From Bradyrhizobium aeschynomenes (GTDB lineage: Bacteria; Pseudomonadota; Alphaproteobacteria; Rhizobiales; Xanthobacteraceae), in NCBI RefSeq assembly GCF_013178945.1, contig NZ_JABFDM010000002.1:496001-560000 (forward strand): a stretch of 64,000 bases of DNA. Reading direction: 5' to 3'. Shown here piece after piece: positions 1-8,203 of this stretch (its first letter is position 1; each line of letters opens with the position of its first letter). The notes beneath the pieces are model-generated. The model was not told the DNA's origin and did not search any database. It saw only the letters and a list, made by a program, of their open reading frames with translations. The position numbers and the translations under genes were made by a program.

Positions 1-200
1 AATTGCCGGTCGGGCGGATCGTCGGGGGTGGCGACCTCCGCGATCAGCGTGCGGAGATAAAGATTGAGCCTACGGTCGAACGCACGCTCGGTCGCGTTGC
101 GATAGACCGAGGACAGCACGATGCCCGTGATGGCGAGGATGACCACGAGCCACGCGGTCGCGGACAGGAACAACCGGGTGGCAAGTGAACTCTGGCGCAT
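1..200 (-). CDS. Sensor histidine kinase, N-terminal fragment (FeuQ/PhoQ-like), cut by window edge
   Basis: Reading the minus strand from an ATG at 200 gives an open frame through the window edge. It begins MRQSSLATRLFLSATAWLVV and continues with a single hydrophobic segment (about residues 10-30), then RNATERAFDRRLNLYLRTL. That is the usual layout of a membrane kinase: a short cytoplasmic tail, TM1, then the periplasmic sensor domain. It starts 61 bp downstream of the response regulator at 262-936 on the same strand, so the two form a two-component operon, regulator first. The kinase and ATPase domains lie outside the window. The FeuQ assignment rests on the neighbouring regulator and is inference. 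Confidence 0.75.
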   Translation of the reverse strand, partial: MRQSSLATRLFLSATAWLVVILAITGIVLSSVYRNATERAFDRRLNLYLRTLIAEVATPDDPPDRQ

Positions 201-261
201 GACCGCAAACTAGCGAAACGGCCGGCGCCCGGCCACCTCAATGGCAGGCGCCGGACACGGA

Positions 262-936
262 TCAGGCCCCCGCGGCCGGCGGCGGGGTCAGCAGATAGCC
301 GAGTCCGCGCACGGTCTGGATCACGTCGCAGTCGAGCTTCTTCCTGATGCGGCCGACGAAGACCTCGATGGTGTTCGAGTCGCGGTCGAAATCCTGATCG
401 TAGAGATGCTCGACCAGCTCGCTGCGGGAGACGACGCGGCCGGAATGGTGCATCAGATACGACAGCAGGCGGTATTCGTGTGAGGTCATCTTGACGGGAT
501 TGCCTGACACGCTGACTTTACCCGTACGGGTATCGAGCGTGACGGGGCCGCAGGTCAATTCGCTCTGGGCATGGCCGGCGGAGCGACGCAGCAGCGCGCG
601 GATGCGCGCCAGCACCTCCTCGAGATGGAATGGCTTGGCGACGTAGTCGTCGGCTCCGGCATCGAAGCCCTGCACCTTGTCGCTCCAGCGATCCCGCGCG
701 GTCAGGATCAGGACCGGCATCGCCCGGCCATTGCGCCGCCAGGCCTCCAGCACCGAGATGCCGTCCATCTTGGGCAGGCCGATGTCGAGCACGACCGCGT
801 CATAGGGCTCACTGTCACCCAGAAAATGCCCCTCCTCACCGTCGAACGCACGGTCCACGACGTAGCCGGCGTCGCTCAGGGCCGTGGTGAGCTGACGGTT
901 GAGATCCGGATCGTCCTCGACAACGAGCAGACGCAC
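262..936 (-). CDS. feuP: OmpR/PhoB-family response regulator, FeuP-like
   Basis: 224-residue two-domain regulator. The receiver domain starts MRLLVVEDDPDLN with acidic D8/D9, phospho-acceptor Asp near 51 (VVLDIGLP) and conserved Lys in DDYVAKPF. The C-terminal winged helix ends VRGLGYLL. I chose the GTG start at 936 because GGAGG sits five bases upstream; a longer reading would start at a TTG at 948 that lies inside that Shine-Dalgarno. The sequence YVVDRAFDGEEGHFLGD resembles rhizobial FeuP, which with FeuQ controls cyclic glucan export and related envelope genes in Sinorhizobium. The target set in this organism is unknown. It is cotranscribed with the kinase at 1-200. Confidence 0.85.
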   Translation of the reverse strand: MRLLVVEDDPDLNRQLTTALSDAGYVVDRAFDGEEGHFLGDSEPYDAVVLDIGLPKMDGISVLEAWRRNGRAMPVLILTARDRWSDKVQGFDAGADDYVAKPFHLEEVLARIRALLRRSAGHAQSELTCGPVTLDTRTGKVSVSGNPVKMTSHEYRLLSYLMHHSGRVVSRSELVEHLYDQDFDRDSNTIEVFVGRIRKKLDCDVIQTVRGLGYLLTPPPAAGA

Positions 937-1110
937 GCTTGCCTCCAAAGCTGAACTGCACGATTTCCGCCCTCAAGATGAACCGGAGGGCCGTGAACCG
1001 CGCATGAACGGAACCCGACCGACCAAGTTACATTTTGGTCATCTCGATCGGGGCCGCCGGCAAGGCGCCGACAGAATTGGGGCGGATATAAGCTCTGGGG
1101 AGTGACGATG

Positions 1111-1135
1111 AAAAGCCCGGCCATGCGGCCGGGCT
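1111..1135 (-). terminator. Rho-independent terminator of the 50-residue membrane gene
   Basis: A perfect 9-bp stem (1114-1122 with 1127-1135) and ATGC loop. On the minus strand it is followed by TTTTC. It lies about 80 bp downstream of the small gene at 1218-1370 and upstream of the FeuP-like gene, so it probably separates the two transcripts. Confidence 0.7.
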
Positions 1136-1217
1136 GGATCGTAGGGAAGCGGCAGGCTCGGGCGGGGTGACGCGGGCTACGACCGGTCATCCCGCGCCGT
1201 CCCCGCTGCGGGTATCA

Positions 1218-1370
1218 TCAGGTGTGGAAGAACACGAACCACACCAGGCCCAGGACCAGCAGCGCCAGCCCGGTGGAGATGGCCAGCATCGCCAGGACTG
1301 ACGGGCCCGGCTCACCCTGCCTCGCTTCGGTGGGAGTTTCGACGATCTGCGACTGTCGTCTCGTGGCCAT
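1218..1370 (-). CDS. Small single-pass membrane protein, 50 residues
   Basis: Open frame from ATG at 1370 to TGA at 1218, shorter than usual ORF cut-offs. The protein starts MATRRQSQIVETPTEARQ, is hydrophilic for about 25 residues, then has one hydrophobic helix (SVLAMLAISTGLALLVLGLV) and ends WFVFFHT. That is a tail-anchored topology with a cytoplasmic N-terminus. It is followed by a clear terminator and preceded by a 260-bp gap shared with divergent ku, so it is an independent unit. The function is unknown. It lacks a signal peptide, so it is not an obvious equivalent of the secreted FeuN inhibitor of Sinorhizobium. Confidence 0.65.
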   Translation of the reverse strand: MATRRQSQIVETPTEARQGEPGPSVLAMLAISTGLALLVLGLVWFVFFHT

Positions 1371-1630
1371 GGCGCCCTCAGCTCGCTAATATTCACATTC
1401 GAACGCGGTATCGCGCTCTGTTCGTTGCTCCCGTTGGCAACGTCGGCCGCCACATGATGTTCCGGCGACCGGCCCGGCTGCGACCAGTTAACGCCGCTCT
1501 CAGAATCTCTGGGCACACTTGTTGAATCCGCAGCCTGCGATGTTATCCTCGCGGCCGCCGCGAGAACTACATGCGCAGCAGCCCGGTCCGGGGAGCACGC
1601 CCGTCAGTTTGCAGTTGAGTGGAGTAGATC

Positions 1631-2602
1631 ATGGCCCCGCGCGCCAATTGGAAGGGTTTTCTGCGGCTGTCGCTCGTGACCTGTCCGGTCGCGCTCTATC
1701 CGGCGACATCGGAGTCCGAAAAGGTCTCCTTCAACCAGATCAACCGCAAGACCGGCCACCGCATCAAATACAGCAGGGTCGACGCCGAGACCGGCGAGGA
1801 AGTCGCCAATGACGACATCGTCAAGGGCTACAAGGTCGACACCGACACCTATATCGAGGTGACCAAGGACGAGCTCGACGACATCGCCCTGGAGTCAACG
1901 CACACGATCGAGATCGACGAGTTCGTGCCGCGCACCGATATCGACAGCCGTTATCTGATCCGTCCCTACTACCTCGTGCCCGACGGCAAGGTCGGTCACG
2001 ATGCATTCGCCGTCATTCGCGAGACCATTCGCAGCATGGACAAGGTCGCGATCGGCCGCGTGGTGCTGACCAACCGCGAGCACATCATCGCACTGGAGCC
2101 GCTCGGCAAGGGCCTGATGGGAACGCTGCTGCGCTACCCCTACGAAGTGCGCAACGAGCAGGACTATTTCGACGACATCCAGGACGTGAAGATCACCAGC
2201 GACATGCTGGATCTCGCCAAGCACATCGTCGAGAAGAAATCGGCAGACTTCCAGCCGGAGAATTTCGAGGATCACTACGAGGAAGCGCTGATCGAGCTGA
2301 TCAACAAGAAGCGCAACGGTGTGACCATCACGGCCAAGGCGGCGCCGAAGACGAGCGGCAACGTGATCAACCTGATGGACGCCTTGAAGCGCAGCCTTGC
2401 CAGCGAGGGCGACAAGCCGCCCGCCGCCGCCCCTGCGCCGAAGGCGAAGGCCAAGAAGCCGAAGAAGCGCGTCGAGGGGCAGCGCGAGATGCTGCTGCCG
2501 ATCAGCGGCAAGAAGGCCAAGGACGAGCCGAAGAAGGCGGAAGAGCCGAAAAAGTCCGAGAAGCCGGCCAGAGCGCCGGCCCGCTCGCGCAAGGCGAGCT
2601 GA
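1631..2602 (+). CDS. ku: Non-homologous end-joining protein Ku
   Basis: 323 residues. The N-terminus MAPRANWKGFLRLSLVTCPV and the block FNQINRKTGHRIKY are diagnostic of bacterial Ku, the homodimeric ring that binds double-strand DNA ends and recruits LigD. The core beta-barrel runs to about residue 250. The C-terminal 70 residues are rich in Lys, Pro and Ala (APKAKAKKPKKRVEG), a DNA-binding extension common in rhizobial Ku proteins. A GGAG motif precedes the ATG. No ligD or other NHEJ gene is adjacent, so its ligase partner must be encoded elsewhere; Bradyrhizobium often has several ku copies. Confidence 0.95.
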   Translation: MAPRANWKGFLRLSLVTCPVALYPATSESEKVSFNQINRKTGHRIKYSRVDAETGEEVANDDIVKGYKVDTDTYIEVTKDELDDIALESTHTIEIDEFVPRTDIDSRYLIRPYYLVPDGKVGHDAFAVIRETIRSMDKVAIGRVVLTNREHIIALEPLGKGLMGTLLRYPYEVRNEQDYFDDIQDVKITSDMLDLAKHIVEKKSADFQPENFEDHYEEALIELINKKRNGVTITAKAAPKTSGNVINLMDALKRSLASEGDKPPAAAPAPKAKAKKPKKRVEGQREMLLPISGKKAKDEPKKAEEPKKSEKPARAPARSRKAS

Positions 2603-3002
2603 GGCCGGGTCCGTCGAAGACCTCCGGCCCCGTCGAATGGCGCACGAGTTCCCATGGCCTCCCTCGACCTTGGCGCGGCGGGCGAGTTGGCCTCATGCTC
2701 ACTTCGCACCCGACGCCTGTGTGCATCAGGTGAGTCGAACCGGGAAGTGCCGATCCCACGATCAGGCGCGGATTTGTGATCGCCCAGACAGGGTTTCGAT
2801 GCTTGCGGAATGAGCAGGACGCGCCTAGCTCTCCGGCGCGGGTAACGATCCGGTATGGCCTCCTGCGGGACAGGGGAAATACTCGATCGATGATGGTGGG
2901 ATCGACATTGGCGGAGTGGTCCCTTCTGCGCGACATAACGTTCAGGGGGATGTGGATGTTTCAGAACGACGTGAACCGACGCCCGGTGCAGCGCGCCTAG
3001 CG
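2603..3002. other. Intergenic region between ku and the LysR gene
   Basis: 400 bp without a convincing gene. A GGCCGG/CCGGCC inverted repeat (2603-2608 with 2624-2629) directly follows the ku stop codon but has no T tract, so it may be a weak terminator. An in-frame upstream extension of the LysR frame to 2916 has no homology-like features. The rest presumably carries the LysR promoter, which I cannot place. Confidence 0.5.
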
Positions 3003-4004
3003 ATGGCACGGGTTCAGCTGTCTGAGCTCTCCGCGTTCGCGGCCGTCGCGGATTCGTTGAGCTTCACCAAGGCTGCCGCTCACCTCGGCTGCTCCTTGCC
3101 CACCATCAGTCAAACCATCAAGAGCCTCGAGGAGAGGCTGGACGTCAGGCTGTTCAACCGCACGACGCGCAGCGTGGCCCTCACGGAAGCCGGCGAACGC
3201 CTGCTGGCGGAAATTCAGCCGATCCTCGAACGTGTCGACCAGGCGATCGAGAGCATCAACGCGTTCCGCGACAAGCCGATGGGCACGTTGCGCCTGACCG
3301 TATCGCGCGTGTTCGCCCTGCGAGGGCTTGGCCCCTTGATCAGGTCGTTCCTGGCCGAATATCCGGACATCCACCTCGAGCTGGCTGTCGACGACACCAA
3401 CAGTGACATCGTGCGCAATCGCTTCGATGCCGGCATCCGAGCCGGCCACCGGGTAGAGCGCGACATGAAGGTCATCCGCGTGTTCGACGAGTGCAGCTTC
3501 GTCGCGGTTGCCGCGCCGGCCTATCTCGCGTCACGTCCCGCGCCAGCCGTTCCCGAGGATCTCCAGATCCATAATTGCATTCGGCATCGGGTCCCTGCTG
3601 ACGATACGCTGCAGCCATGGATCTTCGACAAAGGCGGCGAGCGCACCGAAATTGCCGTGGACGGCTCCCTCATCGTCAACGATTTCGATCTCGCCCTGAA
3701 CGCCGCACTCGACGGCATCGGTGTCGCCTACCTCGTCGAGCCGATGATCGAAGCGCATCTTGCCGAAGGACGGCTGGTGCGGCTGCTGCCCGATTGGGGC
3801 TACGCCACGCCCGGGCTGTTTCTGTATCATCCGAGCCGCCGCCAACCGCCGATGCCGCTGCAGGTCTTTCTAGACTTCGTCAAGCGCTGGCGCAGTGGCA
3901 CCACCCTGGGCGCCATTTCGCGCGCGGCAGAGTACGGCACGAGCGGATTGGTTGCGGCGACGTCCCATCGACCGTCCATCCACGTTGAGCCCAACCGCCG
4001 CTAG
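3003..4004 (+). CDS. LysR-family transcriptional regulator
   Basis: 333 residues. The N-terminal winged helix-turn-helix (about 4-63) contains FAAVADSLSFTKAAAHLGCSLPTISQTIKSLEERL and LFNRTTRSVALTEAG, read here in pieces; both are standard LysR signatures. The remainder is the periplasmic-binding-like effector domain. The sequence resembles the CrgA/AaeR-like subgroup that ends near PSRRQPP and VFLDFVKRW, with an extra tail of about 35 residues. The ATG at 3003 starts directly at the DNA-binding domain; the frame is open upstream to 2916. Effector and targets are unknown. No divergent gene is adjacent, so the usual context clue is missing. Confidence 0.88.
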   Translation: MARVQLSELSAFAAVADSLSFTKAAAHLGCSLPTISQTIKSLEERLDVRLFNRTTRSVALTEAGERLLAEIQPILERVDQAIESINAFRDKPMGTLRLTVSRVFALRGLGPLIRSFLAEYPDIHLELAVDDTNSDIVRNRFDAGIRAGHRVERDMKVIRVFDECSFVAVAAPAYLASRPAPAVPEDLQIHNCIRHRVPADDTLQPWIFDKGGERTEIAVDGSLIVNDFDLALNAALDGIGVAYLVEPMIEAHLAEGRLVRLLPDWGYATPGLFLYHPSRRQPPMPLQVFLDFVKRWRSGTTLGAISRAAEYGTSGLVAATSHRPSIHVEPNRR

Positions 4005-4403
4005 TTCGTCAGGCGCAACTCGGAAACTCATCGCGCGGCGCCGACGAAGGCGACCGCATGATGACGTCTTGATCGTGAGACCGGGATTATTCGGGATTCC
4101 CACCTACCCTATTCACGATTGGCACCATTAACAGATCGACACGCAGAGGCCAAAACGAAAGCGTGCCCGAGGCGGAGTCGGGTCGAGCGAGAGCGCGTTA
4201 ACGACGATCGCCCGGAGCACGCGCAAACCAGAGCACATTCATCAAATTGAAATCGGCTCATGCACACTTTGTTCAATCGTTCCGCGCGCCGAGCCGATCG
4301 GCCGGAAATCAGATGCAGGTGTGAGAGCAGCAGCGATCTGGCGAAGCCAGAGGCGACACGCGGCGGGGACCGTGTGAATCGTCGATCAACCGGAGAAACG
4401 GAC
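4005..4403. other. Intergenic region upstream of the porin
   Basis: 399 bp, less GC-rich than the flanking genes, containing the long leader typical of alphaproteobacterial porin genes. GGAG lies nine bases before the porin ATG. An upstream in-frame extension from 4260 has no signal-peptide character and was rejected. I do not see a specific operator. Confidence 0.5.
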
Positions 4404-5906
4404 ATGAAGACGTTGAGGGGCCTGCTACTCGGATCGGGAGCAGTGATACTGTCCGCCGTGGCGGCTCAGGCCGCAGACCTTCCCTTGAAGGCCAAGGCTG
4501 TCGAATATGTGAAGGTGTGCTCGCTGTACGGCACGGGCTTCTATTACATTCCGGGCACCGACACCTGCATCAAGCTCGGCGGCTATCTGCGCGCCGAGAC
4601 CGCGATGTGGACGAACAGCAACTATGGCGGCGCCTATAGCGGCGTGGCCGGCGCCGACAATCGCCTGAGCAACCGCTATCAGACCCGCGCACGCCAGGAC
4701 GTCAACATCGATACGCGCACCGCGACCGAATACGGCGTGGTGCGCACCTATTTCGATGCCGTCTTCAGCTGGACGTCGGGTTCCGCTGCGGGAACCGGCT
4801 CCGGCACCGGCGCAACCTCCTACACGGGCGACGCCATCTCGGGCGGCATCGTCGGCGTCTACTACGCCTTCATTCAGTTCGCCGGCTTCACGATGGGCAA
4901 GGCGGTGTCGACCTTCGACGCTCCCTGGACCAACTATCCCGGCAACAATTTCGACGGCCTCGTCGGCGGTAGCGGCTCCAATAACGGCGTCAACCAGCTC
5001 ACCTACACGGCCGATCTCGGTCAGGGCATCACCGCCGCGGTCTCGCTGGAGGACCAGACGCAGTTCTTCACCACCAACATCTGGAACACGTCCGGCATCA
5101 CCGCCTCCGGCGTGCTCGGCGGCAACTACGGCTCGAGCGCGTTCGGCGGCACTGTCGCGCCCGACATCATCGGCATGGTTCGTGTCGACCAGGCGTGGGG
5201 CCTGTTCCAGGCGTCATTCGCCGCACATGACAATCATGCCGCCTATTACGGTGCGGCCGAGACCTCGGGTCACCCCTCCGACAAGTGGGGCTGGGCCGCG
5301 CAACTGGCGTTGTCGATCAAGAACATCCCGACCGGTCCGGGCGACATCATCAACCTGCAGGCGGTCTATACCGATGGCGCGAGCCGCTACAACTTCCAGA
5401 GCCTCGCCAACACGACCTACGCGATGTATGGCGGCACCAACGTGGCCGGCGCCTATCAGAGCATCGGCTTCGCCGGCGTCGGCGACGCAGTGTTCGGCGC
5501 CGGCACGGGCCTGTCGACCGTGCAGACCTGGGGCATGCGCGGTGCCTTCACCCACAATTGGGATCCGCGCTGGAATTCGGCGTTGTACGGCGCCTACGCC
5601 CAGGTGCGCTATGGACAGACGGGATCGAGCCTCATCTGCGCCGGCATCGCCGCGACCGCGATGCTGACTGCCGGTTCCACCTGCAATCCTGACTTCAATC
5701 TCGGACAGATCGGCGTCATCACCCGCTGGACTCCGGTGAAGGGCCTGACCTTCTCGGCCGACGTGACCTACAGCCATCTCGACCAGAAATATTCGGGCGC
5801 GGTGATCGCTCCGGCCGTCGCCAGCACGGCCAAGCCGGCTGCGATCTACCAGCTCAAGGACCAGGACACGGTGAGCATGCTGCTGCGCGCCCAGCGCAAC
5901 TGGTGA
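4404..5906 (+). CDS. Rhizobial-type porin (Porin_2 / Omp2-Rop family)
   Basis: 500-residue outer-membrane beta-barrel. The signal peptide MKTLRGLLLGSGAVILSAVA ends AQAADLP, with a likely cleavage after AQA. The mature start VEYVKVCSLYGTGFYYIPGT and DTCIKLGGYLRAE are diagnostic of Omp2b/RopA-like porins of Brucella and rhizobia, including the two conserved cysteines. The body is rich in Gly, Tyr and Ala strands and the protein ends LLRAQRNW with a hydrophobic/aromatic C-terminus, although Trp replaces the common terminal Phe. It allows diffusion of small hydrophilic solutes. It is monocistronic, with a strong hairpin after the stop codon. Bradyrhizobium normally carries several paralogues. Confidence 0.93.
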   Translation: MKTLRGLLLGSGAVILSAVAAQAADLPLKAKAVEYVKVCSLYGTGFYYIPGTDTCIKLGGYLRAETAMWTNSNYGGAYSGVAGADNRLSNRYQTRARQDVNIDTRTATEYGVVRTYFDAVFSWTSGSAAGTGSGTGATSYTGDAISGGIVGVYYAFIQFAGFTMGKAVSTFDAPWTNYPGNNFDGLVGGSGSNNGVNQLTYTADLGQGITAAVSLEDQTQFFTTNIWNTSGITASGVLGGNYGSSAFGGTVAPDIIGMVRVDQAWGLFQASFAAHDNHAAYYGAAETSGHPSDKWGWAAQLALSIKNIPTGPGDIINLQAVYTDGASRYNFQSLANTTYAMYGGTNVAGAYQSIGFAGVGDAVFGAGTGLSTVQTWGMRGAFTHNWDPRWNSALYGAYAQVRYGQTGSSLICAGIAATAMLTAGSTCNPDFNLGQIGVITRWTPVKGLTFSADVTYSHLDQKYSGAVIAPAVASTAKPAAIYQLKDQDTVSMLLRAQRNW

Positions 5907-5938
5907 CGCCGACCTCGACCCCTTGACTGCTGCCACGA

Positions 5939-5965
5939 GCTTCCGGCGATGCCCCCGCCGGAAGC
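5939..5965 (+). terminator. Hairpin downstream of the porin
   Basis: A 10-bp perfect stem (GCTTCCGGCG, 5939-5948, with its complement at 5956-5965) and a 7-base loop, 32 bp after the porin stop codon. There is no strong T tract, so it may act as a terminator or as an mRNA-stabilising 3' hairpin. Confidence 0.55.
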
Positions 5966-6074
5966 GTCGTACGTTGCAGCAGACGACACGTGGCACAATG
6001 GGACGGGCGCAGTGCAGCAGGCGCCGTGCGGGATCACGACACCCGAGACCTGACTGGCCGCTTTGAAGAGCCTG

Positions 6075-6239
6075 CTACTTGATCGAGCTGTTGATCGAGC
6101 CGAACTTGCTGCTCAGGCCGGAGCCGAGACCATTCACGGCCGCAAGGATCACGATGCTCAATCCACCGGCAATGATGGCGTATTCGATCGAGGTCGCGCC
6201 AGCCTGATTCTTCAGGAAGCTCGCAATCAACTGCCGCAT
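6075..6239 (-). CDS. Flp-family type IVb pilin
   Basis: 54 residues, ATG at 6239. The sequence MRQLIASFLKNQAGATSIEY followed by AIIAGGLSIVILAAVNGLG is the typical Flp/Fap pilin: a short basic leader, the prepilin peptidase site at Gly14 (the glycine in QAGATSIEY), the E-Y pair at mature positions 5-6, and one long hydrophobic helix. It would be processed by TadV/CpaA and assembled by a Tad secretion system into adhesive pili. No tad/cpa gene is nearby, so this is an orphan pilin gene, a common arrangement in Bradyrhizobium, which usually has several flp copies. Confidence 0.88.
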   Translation of the reverse strand: MRQLIASFLKNQAGATSIEYAIIAGGLSIVILAAVNGLGSGLSSKFGSINSSIK

Positions 6240-6624
6240 CTACCACTCCGGTCGGGCTCGATCAGCGGACACGCCGGACGGCGCGCGCAAAGGCCGGGAC
6301 GGACGCCCCACGGAAACCCTGGGCCATCGGCTTGAACAATCGGTTAACCCGATCAGGGAGCCGCACAGCCCGGATTCGGACGCCGTAGAAGAATGCGCGC
6401 CTGCTCCGACGCTCAGCCGTTTTGGCCGAAGCAGACCGCAACACACTGAGTTCGCTACTTTTTGCTGTTTGCGGCCATCCGGCCGGCCCCCCTCGGACGG
6501 ATGCGCCGCAGCTGAATTTCCGCCTGACACATTCAGAAAAAATTCGGCTTGTCCGGCAGATGGCGCGGCATGATCTGGGTCAACCGTCCTGGCAACGGCC
6601 GGCATAAGCTCTATCGTGCCGACC
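6240..6624. other. Divergent intergenic region, pilin / phosphorylase
   Basis: 385 bp holding the promoters of the divergent pilin and phosphorylase genes. It includes an A/T-rich run near 6533-6545 that could be part of a promoter. No ORF in either direction looks coding. I see no clear Shine-Dalgarno ahead of the phosphorylase start. Confidence 0.45.
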
Positions 6625-8157
6625 ATGATCATTGCAGATTCTGCCCGCCCTCAGCTCAAGATCCGCAGCGTTGCGCTCGATACGGGCCGCGAGAACGTGG
6701 TCGTGATCTCGCGCCGTTCCAAGGCGTTGCGTCCCGAAGTGTTCCGCGGCTTCAGCCGGGTCGAGCTGCGCTGCAACTCGCGAACGCTGCTGGCGACCCT
6801 TCTGATCACCGACGACGACGCGCTGGTCGGTCCCGACGAGATCGGCCTGTCGGAGCCGGCGATGCGCCGCTTCGCGGAAGCTCCCGGCACGCTGGCGACG
6901 GTGTCGCCGGCCACCCCGCCCGAAAGCCTGGAAGCGGTGCGCGCCAAGATCCGCGGCGAGACGTTGAGCGACCAGGCGATCGCGGCCGTGATCGAGGATC
7001 TCGCCCACTACCGCTACTCCGACATGGAGATCGCCGCCTTCCTGATCGGATCGGCCAGCTTCATGAGCTCGGGCGAGTTGCTGGCGCTGACCCGCGCGAT
7101 GGCCAATGCGGGCACACAACTGAAATGGCCCGATCCGGTCGTGGTCGACAAGCACTGCATCGGCGGCATCCCCGGCAACCGCACCTCGATGGTGGTGGTG
7201 CCGATCGTCGCCGCCCACGGCCTCACCATTCCAAAAACCTCCTCGCGCGCGATCACCTCGCCGGCCGGCACCGCCGATACGATGGAGGTGCTGGCGCGGG
7301 TGAATGTCGGCGCCGACGAGATGAAGTCGATCGTTGCGGCCTGCAATGGCTGCGTGATCTGGGGCGGCCACGTCAATCTGTCGCCGGCCGACGACATCCT
7401 GATCTCGGTCGAACGTCCGCTCAGCCTCGACACCCGCGAGCAGATGGTCGCCTCGATCATCTCGAAGAAGCTTGCCGCCGGCTCGACGCATCTGCTGCTC
7501 GACCTGCCGGTCGGCCCGACCGCCAAGCTCACCAGCGGCGCGGAGGCGATGCGCCTGCGCAAGCTGTTCGAGTTCGTCGGCGACCGCTTCGGCCTGAAGG
7601 TCGAGGTGATCACGACCGACGGCCGCCAGCCGATCGGCAACGGCATCGGCCCGGTGCTGGAGGCGCGCGACGTGATGGCGGTGCTGGGCAACGAGCCGTC
7701 GGCGCCCGCAGACCTGCGCGAGAAGTCGCTGCGACTCGCCGCGCATCTGCTCGACTACGACCCGAAGCTGCGCGGCGGCGCCGGCTATGACAGGGCGCGC
7801 GAGCTGCTCGACAGCGGCGCCGCGCTCAAGCAGATGCTGAAGATCATCGATGCCCAGGGCCCGCCGGAATGCCGCAGCGAGCTCGGCGATCTCGCCTTCG
7901 ACGTCAAGGCCGAGCACGACGGCATCGTCTCCGCGATCGATTGCCTGCGGCTGAACAGGCTGGCGCGCACCGCCGGCGCCCCCGTCAACAAGGGCTCCGG
8001 CATCAGGCTGTTCAAGAAGATCGGCGACCGCGTCGACCAGGGTGAGCCACTTTATCGCGTGTTCACCTGCGACCCGTCGGAGCATGATCTGGCCGCGGCG
8101 GCAGCCGGCGCCAATCACGGCTATTCCTTCGCCGGCGTGGCAAACGGTCCTCCGTGA
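6625..8157 (+). CDS. Archaeal-type thymidine/AMP phosphorylase family protein
   Basis: 510 residues. The block [17 protein letters not shown] plus [20 protein letters not shown] matches the long (about 500-residue) archaeal DeoA/AMP-phosphorylase branch, not the shorter E. coli DeoA. It has an extra N-terminal domain of about 80 residues, then the alpha domain, the phosphate-binding alpha/beta domain, and the C-terminal barrel-sandwich domain ([16 protein letters not shown]). These enzymes cleave nucleosides or NMPs with phosphate to a base plus ribose 1-phosphate or ribose 1,5-bisphosphate. The substrate cannot be decided from sequence alone. A GTG at 6616 is an alternative start. It is followed after 46 bp by an RNase-like metallo-beta-lactamase gene, suggesting a joint role in RNA or nucleotide salvage. 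Confidence 0.88.
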   Translation: MIIADSARPQLKIRSVALDTGRENVVVISRRSKALRPEVFRGFSRVELRCNSRTLLATLLITDDDALVGPDEIGLSEPAMRRFAEAPGTLATVSPATPPESLEAVRAKIRGETLSDQAIAAVIEDLAHYRYSDMEIAAFLIGSASFMSSGELLALTRAMANAGTQLKWPDPVVVDKHCIGGIPGNRTSMVVVPIVAAHGLTIPKTSSRAITSPAGTADTMEVLARVNVGADEMKSIVAACNGCVIWGGHVNLSPADDILISVERPLSLDTREQMVASIISKKLAAGSTHLLLDLPVGPTAKLTSGAEAMRLRKLFEFVGDRFGLKVEVITTDGRQPIGNGIGPVLEARDVMAVLGNEPSAPADLREKSLRLAAHLLDYDPKLRGGAGYDRARELLDSGAALKQMLKIIDAQGPPECRSELGDLAFDVKAEHDGIVSAIDCLRLNRLARTAGAPVNKGSGIRLFKKIGDRVDQGEPLYRVFTCDPSEHDLAAAAAGANHGYSFAGVANGPP

Positions 8158-8203
8158 TCGGCCATTGCCGCACATCGATGCATCGTTCATGGGAGACCGC
8201 CGC

